Shown: positions 34,861 through 45,152 of the stretch, piece by piece
Position numbering within the stretch: position 1 is the stretch's first letter
Layout of the letters: every line of letters starts with the position of its first letter
Assembly: GCA_963277665.1 (NCBI GenBank)
Contig: OY728122.1
Span: 2,124,326,024 to 2,124,390,023 of the forward strand
Source of the DNA: Viscum album
Lineage: Eukaryota > Streptophyta > Magnoliopsida > Santalales > Viscaceae
Length of the DNA stretch: 64,000 bases
Direction: 5' to 3'
Made by a program: the position numbers and the translations under genes
The notes under the pieces: model-generated
Seen by the model: only the letters and a program-made list of their open reading frames with translations
The model's database searches: none
What the model was told of the DNA's origin: nothing

Positions 34861-35475
34861 ATATGATGAGGGGACCACTGCATGAAGGTGGGGCCATAAC
34901 CTGCCCATCAATGCGTTGTAGGCAGTTTCCTGAGAGACAACCATGAATTCGGTGCTGGAAATTAGGACGCTGAACTGGGTCTTCAAGCGAATATTTTCGA
35001 CTAGAGTTTGCTCGGTCCTATCATACCCCTGGATCCTGAGGTCAAATGGATTTAAATCATCCTTAGACAACCCCAAATTTCACAGTGTCCGAGTTGGGAT
35101 TAGGTTAATCCCAGAACTCGTGTCAATAAGACAGCGGCGAACTTCCACACCATTGAACTGGACAGTGATGTACAGTGGGCGAATGTGCCCCCATATGGGA
35201 GGGTCTTCATCTTCACCAGAGAATGAGATAACTGCCTAACATTCAGCGTCCTCAATCACCTTGGTGTGAAAGGCTTCTGCAGCCGCTACCTTTGTATCAA
35301 ACTGGAGGGGGCTCCTTAGGGCCTCAGCGAGTGCCACACACATTTCAGACGATAGGCAAAGAGCCTCAAGGATAGAAAGCCTTGCTGGAATGCTGACCAG
35401 GTGCTTCAGGACATCATACTTTTGGGATAAACGCAAGCTTCTTCTTACCGGAGGTCGTTCTGTGATTGGAGGCAT
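34861..35475 (-). pseudogene. Aspartic protease, Tat
   Basis: The minus strand reads VQFNGVEVRRCLIDTSSGIN followed by LIPTRTL at about 35080-35165, then IQGYDRTEQTLVENIRLKTQ and the closing ETAYNALMGRLWPHLHAVVP near 34900. This is the retropepsin fold of Ty3/gypsy: active site in (I/V)DTGS-like context, flap strand, and the NALMGR motif that ends Tat proteases. The active site is DTS, with Ser where Gly is expected. One TGA lies in the TRTL|NLGL segment and one TAG in front of AVISFSGEDED. Confidence 0.85.
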
Positions 35476-36260
35476 GACGGGCTCCGTCGGTTAGACCAGT
35501 GATGGACTGGTACTAGGAACATCTCGTTGTTCACTAGTCGAGGTCTGGAGATTAGGACCGGAAGGCTGGGGTCGGCTGGTGGTAGGGCAGAGCTGGTCGC
35601 TTCATGGCCGAGGTGGTTCTGACTAATCCAGCAACACAAACGGTGGTAGAGGCAAACCTGTCGACACCGGATGAAGGGGATGCGTGCGCTGAGCTCTGTG
35701 TTGGGCCTACTGCCTGGTCTTAGTGGCGTGAACGGCCTAGCTATAGGTGCCAACTGCCGTGCCCCAGCGATTCACGTAGTCGTGGCTCTGCCGACGTTGG
35801 CGAAGACTGGGGACATTGGGAAGGTCCACCTGGCGTTCCTCATCGTCGAGAGTCAAAAAGAGATTTACCAACTCTACGATGTTAACCAAAGTGTACCCCA
35901 TACTATCACTCGAGGAGTCATCCACTACCAGAGGGAGTTTCGGAGGGATCCCCATTTCTAGGGGCATAAAATATCTAAGAGTGCGGGATGATGACGGCAT
36001 TGGAAGGGCACATTATTTCTTCTTGCACCGCTGATTGCTCTTCTGGGAAGAGGTAGGCTGGGATGATGATACCGAGGTATCGCTCGCAGATTCTGAGGGC
36101 TCTGGCTAATTTAGGCGGGCACAGATGATGCCATGGGCGCGAGCGACCTTCTTGCGGGCCATCCAGTCATTATAATTCCGGGACCCACGGTCGAAAACCT
36201 GCTGCCACTCATTCTCATTGCCACTACTGCCGTCTGATCTCACAAAGACACCTGCCACTT
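35476..36260 (-). pseudogene. Gag-protease linker, Tat
   Basis: Frames 35445-35753 and 35737-36000 on the minus strand. Ser/Pro-rich and acidic stretches, including LPLVVDDSSSDSMGYTLVNI, and a basic KSNQRCKKK-like end near 36020. No known domain and no CCHC zinc knuckle is visible; Tat gags often lack a clear one. Confidence 0.55.
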
Positions 36261-38640
36261 GTGCCGGGGCTGGGCCCAACCTGACTATGTTGTTTTCAAT
36301 CTAGTCTTGGAGCTAGTCCTTGAATAGGTAGCATCACTAGATGGTGTGCCCCAGGGTCCGGTGATAAGGCCATTAGTTGGGTTGATCAGTGAGGGGCGTC
36401 TCTTCTGGCTTCCGGCTCTTAGGCAGCCATACGATTCTCTACTACAAGTCACTAAGGAAGTAGTTGGGGACCTGGGCCTCGTCAAACGAGTAAGTCCGAT
36501 TCCTTCTATCCTGGAAAGGGAGATCTAGGAGGCTAGCCCTGACGAGGGGACAGAGGAGAATGCCGAGGAGGTGGAACCTGATTATCTCTCCTAGGTGGTG
36601 GCGGTGCGTTGCGCGGAGGCGCTTGCCGATTTTGAGGTGGTCGCTGCTGGGCCGGAGGCTGTGCCCGTGGGGGCGGACCCCTATGGGGCTGTAGAGCTAT
36701 CCTCACTGGTATCAACTCTAGCTGCTTGTGGGCCTCTATCTAGTCCACATCAGCGGGCTCGGCTCTGGCGGCACTCCTTGCAGGGATCACAGGAGGCAGC
36801 GGGCATGCCTGACTGGCCTGTTGTAGGGATTATTCGAGGCGCTGAGCCTTGTCTGAGAAGTCCTGGAACCCTCCGGGGAAATTATGAGTGATTAGAGAAG
36901 GAACCAGATCTGCCTTGACATTTCCTATGCACATTTTCAGTAATTTATCCTAAGTTAGTGGCTTGTCAATGGAGTATGTGAGCCCCTTCCACTGGGCGAC
37001 GAAGTCTGCGACTCGCTCGTCGGGCCTTTGTTTGCACCTGAAGAGGTCTGCGATGTTCGTCTTCCAGGTTGTGGAACTGAACTGATAGAGTAATCGCCTG
37101 TGAAGGTCCTCCCAGTGAGTCACAGATCTAACAGGGAGCTGGCTGTACCAGATGAATGCTGGTCCTTCTAGTGTCTGAACGAAGTAACAGAGCTTGACGA
37201 CCTCCTGTTGCGCTTTAGTTCCTAACATAGGCCCGCACCTCGAGTTGAAGTGGGTCAAGTGCTGTGGTGGGTCCCCAGTCCTATTAAAGGGAGTGAAAGT
37301 GGGTTCCCAAATCCTGGCAGGGCCGGAATATCATCCACCCTTGATGGGTATGGCTTACCGTCCGGTGGGATTGCCACCTACCGAGTTTCCAGAGCCTCTA
37401 AGCGGGCGATGAGTGCTTCCATTGGATCGCTCGGACGCGGGTTGCTGTCCTGATGGGGATCACTAACCACAAGCGCATTGTCGGGATCTTCAATCCGGTA
37501 GTCAAGCTCAACAGCTCATGGGGCGGCTGGCGGAGCGACTCTCGGGGTAGGGTTGGTCTCCATAATGGAGTCCTTTGGCCGCAATAGTGTTGGGGCAGAG
37601 AGGACTGAAGCCGGGGTACGAGAAGCATCGGGACAGATGTCAAAAGGGACATGGGGAGGACCTCCATGCAGGTGAGTGGCCGGATATGCAATGGATCCAT
37701 ACTCATGGCCAGTGGTAGGGGGAGTGACCTCGTACCCAGTGTAGTGAGCGCTGGAAAAAGCCATACCCAGAGCGTAGCTGTCACGGGGAGGCCTTCTACT
37801 TTCCAGAATGGTGGCACAGAGTAGGCCCTCACACTGAATGGTGATATCGCAAATTGGTCCGCGGTTGCCATTGTCTTTGCCAGCGACCAAGAGAGTCGAC
37901 CCAACCTGCCCGTGGGGCGGTCGGGGCCTCGATCCGGGTTGGGCATGTAACTGCCCCTGCTCAATGTGTGCGGGGGTCTCATAACAGGGGTCAGTAGTGG
38001 CTCGGGCCATAGTGGTTGCTGATGTTGGTGCCCCAGGGCGGGCATTCTCTTCCGCTCGCGCCCGACGCTGGCGTCGGGTTAGATGGGTTGGAGCCGGTGG
38101 TGCGGGCACAAAGATTGCCTGCTCCTCGGCCCGGGGAGTTGGGTGGAGGCGTCGATGCAGCCTGGCGGGGGCCCTTGCCGTGGACCCTTGAAATGGGTCT
38201 CCAATCGGGCGAACCCGGACATCCCCTACCTCATCGGCGTAGGGAAGGGAGGTGTCAAGGCGCTCCGGGGATAAACTCCTGAAACGGTTGAACATCGGAG
38301 TGGGGAGCGGTGGCTCCCGGTGCGTCCCTCGGGGGCGGCGATGGTAGTGAGGCGCAACTTCCTCTATATCCAAATGGGCCATGTCCCTTGTGGGGATGAC
38401 CCCTTCCTCCTCATACCTATGAACCAGGTCATTGATCACCCTTCTCTGGATGATTTCTGATGGGGAGAGGGGGCGTGAGCGCCCGACAGTTACGACAGTC
38501 GGAGTCGGAGTAGCTTTAGAAAATGCGGGACCACGCGAGGTGGATGAGTCGGTACTGCCCCTGCCCCTGCGCTGGTGGGAAGGTGGCGATCGAGCTTTAG
38601 ATGCAGCGATCTGATTCCTGGAAGCCGGGATATGAACCCA
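36261..38640 (-). pseudogene. Gag, Tat
   Basis: The N-terminal half (37516 to about 38640) is hydrophilic and Arg/Pro-rich with no ATG in the frame; the frame can be followed rightward to a TAA near 38645. A TGA (37515) then separates the retrotransposon gag domain at 36950-37258. This reads LTHFNSRCGPMLGTKAQQEV, LEGPAFIWYSQLPVRSVTHW, and LYQFSSTTWKTNIADLFRCK, with the typical GPAxxWYxxLP core. Downstream, 36533-36715 is a Pro-rich segment (PPPRAQPPAQQRPPQNRQAP) and then Arg-rich sequence. Gag forms the particle and binds RNA. Disabled by several stops. Confidence 0.87.
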
Positions 38641-38869
38641 TTAGCGCTAATAGAAAAAGAAATCGACAACCAATAGCCCAACGCCACTCCATCTTCCGTG
38701 GTCGGTAAGAGGGATCCACGCTGACGACATCGCAGAACGGAGTGCTCAACGTCCTGACTGCCTCAACCCCTAGCGGGTTTCATGTCCCGGTGCTAGGTGC
38801 CTGGACCTGGTGACAGGCTAATCTTCCAACACCCAGAACGCTACCAGTCTCCGTATTGAGGAGAAGAGG
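38641..38869. other. Leader between PBS and gag, Tat
   Basis: About 230 bases without a clear frame, in the place of the 5' leader downstream of the primer binding site. Confidence 0.6.
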
Positions 38870-38887
38870 TTCACGTCGGGTTCGCCA
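38870..38887 (-). other. Candidate primer binding site, Tat
   Basis: Five bases inside the 5' LTR the minus strand reads TGGCGAACCCGACGTGAA. It starts with TGG (complement of the tRNA CCA end) at the correct place. I cannot name the tRNA with confidence. Confidence 0.6.
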
Positions 38888-40016
38888 TTTTCTGTTTCCG
38901 ACGCTTTCTGCCAGGGCGCGTGTGCATCTGTCATGCAGGGGGAGGATGCGTGGCTTGCTGCCCCTCTTTCCCGCTTTTAAAAGGCGGGCGACATTCACTC
39001 CTTATGCAGGGATGTCTTCTCCTTGATCGAAACCGGGATGATGGGATGTTGGTTCTTTCTTCCATGGATTCCTCCTCGGAGCTCGTCACCTAGTCCGGGT
39101 CTCCCTCATAGATTTAATACATATTCTTGAAACTCGTTCTTGGTGCCATATTTTCATGGACACCAGTTAATTACGCTGCTTCCGTCGAGATGCTCCAAGG
39201 GGTCTGGTCGGGGCAGAAACCTTCGGTGAGGAGAATGGTCACACTGGGGTGTCGTTAGCGTGCTTTGACGCTGGGGTATTGGCATGTCTATCTTCTGTCC
39301 CTTATTATAAGGCTTCTCAAGGGCGTGGAAGCCCGAGGTATCCCACATCGAACGCGGGGAATCATGTGCCATCTGATGTTTTCCTTAGCTTCCCATGTTT
39401 AGCATGGGGTATGCCGTGAGTTTAACGTCGTGTGGAGATGGATCAGACTGATCAGAACACTGAGAGTGGATCAGATTGAAAGACCCCCTAGGGGGAACAC
39501 CGATATTGGGGCCAGCTCACGGGCGGCTTACCGAATACTGTGGAGTGGAATGAGGTGGCATGATCCCACCGGGATGTGGCGGCCCGGGTAATGATCCGGA
39601 TGGGTGATGGAGTGAAGAGGGGCTTGAACCTCATGGAGGCTTCCTACGTATCCCCATGGTAGGGAATCAAAGTCCACATAGTTAGGTGATACGGTGGGAC
39701 ACCTGAAGAGGCGACCCATGAGAATGAATGCATGGATTGGAGCCTGGAGGAAGTAAGACCTCCGGGCTAGGGCATGAGCTTCCCAAGGCACATGGGAACA
39801 AGGGAGATGTCAGGATGAGATGTGGGTGTTGGATATGGGGCTTACACTCTGAGGCGGCCCATGATGGTGGATATGGGGATTACACTCTGAGGCGACCCAT
39901 AATGGTGGTTGTGAACTGATGCAGAGGTGTCGGAACAACTGAGTGATGGGATTGAACCTCATGGAGGATTCCTACGTACCATGTGTTAGCACGGATCAAA
40001 GTCCACATGGTTCAGG

Positions 40017-40076
40017 GCATACAGTTTAACATCATGCAGGACGAGGGCATACAGTTTAATGTCATGCGGGACGAGG
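40017..40076 (+). repeat. 30-bp tandem repeat, two units, in Tat 5' LTR
   Basis: Same unit as the four-copy array at 17351-17470, here GCATACAGTTTAACATCATG plus CAGGACGAGG, and a second unit with TTTAATGTCATG. Confidence 0.92.
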
Positions 40077-41272
40077 GAATGGGGATTACGCTCTGAGGTG
40101 GCCCATAGGAGGATGTCATGGTCGATGCTCACTCTAAGCCCACGTGATTCATGCTCAGTGTGAGAAACAAGAGGCAGTAGGGACTATAAGATCACGTCAT
40201 GAAAGGGTGCGTCCGTGAGAAGCGGAGAGGGGCTTACGCGTTGAGTGGTCCAAAGAAGAAACAGGGGCTTACACATGGTTAGAATCCCTTAGTGTCGGGG
40301 CTTACTCCAGGATGGAGGCCCATGGTGCGACAAAGCACAGAGGGAGAGGTACTTGAGGCCGAACAAAGGAGATGCCTCGTTCCCTATCATGCCCTCCACT
40401 GGCTTTGGCAGTGGGGAAGTACGGAGGTGCATGGGCGCCACCTTCCGCAGGAGGGACTAGGGGATTACGCTCTGAGGCAGCCCTTCCCCCATGGACAAAC
40501 GCCACTCCAATAAATCCCCCCCCTTTGAGGGATAAACCCGATATCCCCGTGGAGACGAGCGGGTGGAGAGCATATCCGAGCCGGGGGGGACCCTACGTGC
40601 AAGGCACGGGGTCAGATCACAGTTTAACGTCATGTGTTGAGGACGAGGTGGGTTCGCTCCACACCCCTAGGGCTTACATGCCCAACACCCTCTACCCCTT
40701 GTGGGAGGGAAGACATTAGCAAGGCCGTAGTGAAGGGGGGCCGCAGGGTGAACCATCGAGGGGTCCACGTTAGTGTGGCTATGCGAAGAAGCAATATCCG
40801 TTAGCATTCCTATGAGAAGAAGCATGAGGCAAAGAAATGAAAAACACCGGGAAAGAAGGTTAGCATGCAAAGAGAAGGTTTGCGCGCAAAACACCGGGAT
40901 GACACACAATTGGGTCAGAAGGATTACGCGCGGCTAGGGGATTGTGTGCAAAGGGCTTGGATTGCGCGCGGGGGCACTGGACGATCCCTAAGGTATGGAA
41001 AAACCTAACGAAGGGGTTGATCGCAATTTGGAAGGGATTGTGCGCAATTGGAGGGGTTTGCGTGCAAGGGGAAGGATTGCACGCAAAGGAAAAACCCAGA
41101 ATAGTTGTAAAATTCACTTAAACCAGTGGGGTTGCGCGTAAAGGCGAACCCTAAGGCAAGGTTGTGTGAAAAGGGGTATTAACAGGATGTCATAGTACGC
41201 ACGCGGGAGTCCGAATTGCATGCACGGGAGCTGGTCCAAATTCCTTATCCCCGAAACGGTTGGAGTCGCCTT

Positions 41273-41282
41273 CTATTTATAG
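41273..41282 (-). promoter_or_regulatory. TATA box in Tat 5' LTR
   Basis: The minus strand CTATAAATAG is within GGAGGCCTATAAATAGAAGG, identical to the left LTR. Transcription would start some 30 bases to the left and run through R-U5 into gag. Confidence 0.78.
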
Positions 41283-41573
41283 GCCTCCACCGTTGTAGAA
41301 TCTGGGCGGCGCGTGAAATCTTCTGCGCCGGGACCAATCGGCGCGCAAGGCCTCCCCATGCGGAACCGGGCGCACAAAATTGCGCGTCATGCTGGTTCTT
41401 TTTTGTGAATCCCAGGAGTCCTTCGTGCGAACAAACGTTTTCCACGCGAGTACCCTTTAATTTCCCGCACCACTTCCGGGTCCCCCGGATCGGGCCTCTG
41501 AGTCCGAATATGACTTCACTTCGTCAGTTTAAAACTTTCTCTAGGAGTTACAAACTTTTTTTCAGTGTCTAAA

Positions 41574-41637
41574 AATATTGAGAGAATAAATTATATCAAA
41601 CATAAACTAGGAATGATTAATTATTCCTAAATCTTTC
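41574..41637 (+). pseudogene. RNase H end of SIRE-like copia pol (3' part)
   Basis: AATAT (duplicate) then the frame ERINYIKHKLGMINYS, the usual end of copia pol. It continues the frame interrupted at 16226. Confidence 0.85.
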
Positions 41638-42160
41638 AATTTAGTTTATAACTCTTTTCTTTGTCTAATTTTTTTTATAATGTTTAACATTTATTTTTAT
41701 TAATATTTTTCTTAATTCAAGTTTTATCGAAAGTATTCTCTGCACTTGTTTTAAAGTTACCATGAAGCTTAGTTTATATATCCAGCTAAGTGAACATGGT
41801 ATTTTTTATTCATATGGTCATTTAAGTGACTATGACTAATAAGTTATGTGGTCAGTATACCTACCATGACTTATCTAAGTTACTACAAGTTTACAGATAG
41901 TTAACATACCATGACAATTTTAATTTGAAATTTCATGTAAGTGTTTTTGTGAAAATTCCTTCAGTTAATTATTATTATTTCACACCCTAAAAGATTTAAT
42001 AAAATTAAAATTAGAATATAAATCATCATATTTCTCTTTCTTAAAATCCCTTTATCTTATTCTAATATCTACCACTCTCTCTATCTTGAATCCCTCTTTC
42101 TCAGGTCTCTTTTCTTTTTGAAATTGAACCCACACATACCGAGATTTGAATCACAGTGTC
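41638..42160 (+). other. Noncoding stretch after copia pol
   Basis: AT-rich, with a small cluster of GTGACCA/GGTCAT-type motifs (41795-41930) like those in the LTR. No frame. A T/C-rich stretch at 42040-42120 precedes the envelope-like region and could be a polypyrimidine tract of a splice acceptor for a subgenomic RNA (TCTCAG at 42099-42104 is a candidate). Confidence 0.45.
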
Positions 42161-44935
42161 AAGATGGTTGGAGTAAGAATATCTCATGAATTTACATCAC
42201 TTTTTGATTTTCCTCCTCTTAATAGATATAAAAAGGACTAAGGTAGCTTGAGTTTTATGGTCAACCCATGAAATACTATTTTTATAGATCATGATGTCTG
42301 TGTAGAAAACAATGTAGATGTTGAATGGCTATAGTCCATAAAATATTTGGTCTAAAATTCAATTCAAAATAAAGGCTTAATTTAGTGGTTTAAGGATAAT
42401 GGTAAACCATTTTATCCTTAGTTGGTAAAGAATTTTTATGCCTGCATGGAATTTAATTCTAGTTATTAAAGGGACATAATTAAAACTTTTATAAATGGAG
42501 AAAATATAGTACTCTCCTCAAATATATATTTTAAATGATTAAGTGTACCTATTATAGGTGTATAGTATTATTACCAAATTTCATATCCTATGAACCATGT
42601 TAATTTTAAATTTTTTAGAGATCTTAAGGAATTAACTGGGAAAAGGGCTCTGATAAGACCAATTACCATGGAATTAAGTATAGAATCTTGAGTATTGGTG
42701 AAGTTATTTCAACATCTCATTAGTATTAGGAAAGGGGACTTCATTATATTAAGGAACCAAGATGTTTTTTTCTTTATTTTATGAAGAATAAAATTTAGAT
42801 AAGCTTATCTAGATATTTAATGAAGTATATAGATGAACTATTCAAGTCCTCCTCAAAGTTTAATTACCTTAATTTCCATAAATCCATATTATCCATATTA
42901 AAATTTAAATTATAACATCCTAAGGGGGAGGAAAAATTCATTTCCAATGATGGTTTTTTCCTAAATCAGAAGATATATAGGAATATAAAGCTGAATATGA
43001 ACCATTAGTGAAAATAATGGGTACTATATATTGAACAAATTTACCAAAACTTTAAACCTATTAAGAACCTTGTTAGACCAAAAGACCAAGTAGACCCTGG
43101 TATAGAACTTGATGAAATAATATAGTATTATTCAAATGAGAATGAAGTTACAAAGGAAGTTCAAGAAGAAGAGGAAATTGAGGTAGATAACCTCAGTGAG
43201 TAAGCTAGAGCATCCTTTTAAGATTTCAAGGATCCATCTCATGTGGTATATTTTTGTTCTTCTGGATGTCCCTTAAATATACCCTCTAGATAATTAGAGC
43301 TATAATATTGAGCACTTGATGATACTAAAGTTTTAGTAAGATTTTATTTTGATGAAATTCCATTGGAGGATAATGACTTCAGTAAGCTTGAGGGAAGTGA
43401 ATAATATTATGAAATTTATTCTACTTTGATCCCTATATTTTTAAGTACTCCTGATCAAGAAGTAAGATAATTACCTTCTCAAGGAGGAGAAATCTGTTGG
43501 TTATGACCATGGGGGAATTCCACTTAATCATAGTGAAATTTCCATCTATTCTATTTAGAAATTGCTTGAAGGATCTCGGATTCCCAAGATTGATTTTGAA
43601 GAAAGATTTGAAGTTTATCCTCTTGGGACATCAGTTGACCAAGTTCTTGATGAAATGTTTGTTCCAAATCTCACTAAGGATGTTGAAGAACCATTGGACA
43701 GTAATGTGACAAATCCAATCAGATCCTTTCATACAAATCTTCTTGAAATCGATGAGGAATCTAATTCTAAACTAGAAGATTATTCTTTGAGACTAGAGTC
43801 ATTGGAGATTGATGGTGAGTTTGATGGTAAGAAGGATGATTTTGATATATCTACTCCTATAAATTATTATAATACTTTTATATCCTTTATAACTAAATAA
43901 TATTTTATTGTGGTCAAATCTAAAGTGATGGATGTTCTGAAGGAACTATTTATTTGTTTTTGAAATATAGTGGAACCAAATTGGGAAGATGATATATCAA
44001 GAATAGTCACTATAGTTATTTCTAATTTCCTTCCAAAACATTATCCCAAATTGGATATTATTATAAATGCAGTAGAGGAATTGAGAGATTAGGTTGGTGT
44101 TCTACTGGAATATATTGAAGATATGATGTAGATTTCAAACTAAAGAAATCTAAATTCTATTTTTCTATCTTTTACATCAAATATTCCTCCTGCATCTTAT
44201 TCTATTCCACATCCTTTTCTTATCGAAAGTGTTGTTAGTGATGATCACATCAAAAAAATTATAAAATAGGATTTGAAATTATTATTCATTGAGTTTAAGA
44301 AAACCATATATACGGTGTTTGAGGGATTTCAAACACATACAGAAAAGACCATAGAGCTAGTTAGAAAAGATGCAAAGAATGATAATAGAGATAGAGACAC
44401 AATGTGAAGAGCCATAGATTTTTATCTTAGTATTATCTTCAGCAAATATTATCTGAATACCATGTTCAGATCATTATATAGTGATCTCAAAATATCTACA
44501 TTAACTCAAGCCTTCAAATCTCAAGTTGAGAAGTTGAAGGTAATTATTCTAGTTTTGGATGTGTTTTTGGAGAACAAGGAAGATTATTTTTAGGCCATGG
44601 AGAATGGTTCAAGGGTAGTGCGGTATTTACCTAGATTACTCGATGTATACTGTTAAATATCCTATAATACTATTTTATCTCATCCTACCTTACCCAGTTA
44701 TTTATCCCCTTATTCTACCACCTCTTGTAAAAACCCTTTTGGATTGTCTTCTAAACAAGCAGTTCTACATCTTTAACATATTTCCAGGTGTGTGGTTATT
44801 CAAGAAACCACTTCCAACTATTCACCACAACCTCACCCTATATCCTTAGCCTCTATGTCCAATGAAAAAGATCATATTATCCCTTCTAACATCAGAGGTG
44901 TGTCTGATTCTGATTCAGATTAGAGTACCTGATAG
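42161..44935 (+). pseudogene. Envelope-like / extra 3' coding region of SIRE-like element
   Basis: Starts MVGVRISHEFTSLFDFPPLN at 42163. A block near 42400-42540 reads KDNGKPFYP, LVKNFYACMEF and FINGENIVLSSNIYF. This resembles the LVREFYAN..VRG..V.FS pattern of the plant transposon domain often found in extra retrotransposon ORFs. 43562-43900 is the longest open frame (MLEGSRIPKIDFEERFEVYP...; 112 codons, acidic). Further scraps run to SDSDSD near 44920. SIRE/Maximus elements are known for an envelope-like ORF here. I see no convincing membrane segment or signal peptide, so an envelope function is not supported. Many stops and frameshifts. Confidence 0.55.
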
Positions 44936-45137
44936 GGTTTCCTTTTGAAATCCTTTTTGAATCAGAAATGAAAAAATTTATTAATATTCATGTATTTCTT
45001 ATTATCATATTATTTTCAGTACTTATTTATTAATCCTACTATTATATTTTAATCTAGTCTATTTTTTATTATCCCAAAGGTGGATAAATTTACAAAGTTT
45101 CAATTAATTTCATATATTTTTCATGTTTTTTGATCTT

Positions 45138-45152
45138 AAAAAAGGGGAATAA
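45138..45152 (+). other. Polypurine tract of SIRE-like element
   Basis: AAAAAAGGGGAATAA ends directly at the TG of the 3' LTR. Confidence 0.8.

Larger units (their letters stand above)
16227..41573 (-). mobile_element. Tat-lineage Ty3/gypsy retrotransposon with antisense gene
   Basis: 25.3 kb with a nested solo LTR (about 21.6 kb without it). LTRs are 2912 and 2681 bp, with TSD AATAT. In element sense (minus strand) the order is 5' LTR (right), PBS, gag, protease, RT, RNase H, a second RNase H of the NNEAEY type, integrase, a repeat-rich 3' region, an antisense three-exon gene, polypurine tract and 3' LTR (left). The second RNase H and an antisense extra ORF between integrase and 3' LTR are known features of the Tat lineage. 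GC content is visibly much higher than in the surrounding elements. In the first 70 aligned LTR bases I count 10 differences, all transitions. Confidence 0.92.
38893..41573 (-). repeat. 5' LTR of Tat element (right copy)
   Basis: Starts TGTTTCCGACGCTTTC on the plus strand like the left copy and ends TCTAAA before the duplicated AATAT. Contains two 30-bp repeat units (40017-40076), TTTAACGTCATG at about 40622, and clusters of GCGCGC/TTGCGC motifs on both sides of the TATA box. Differences from the left LTR in the first 70 bases are all transitions. Confidence 0.92.

Noticed and set aside
36285..38282. Plus-strand frames opposite Tat gag (for example 36595-36891, 38016-38282)
   Set aside because: Shadows of the minus-strand gag, which has recognisable domains.
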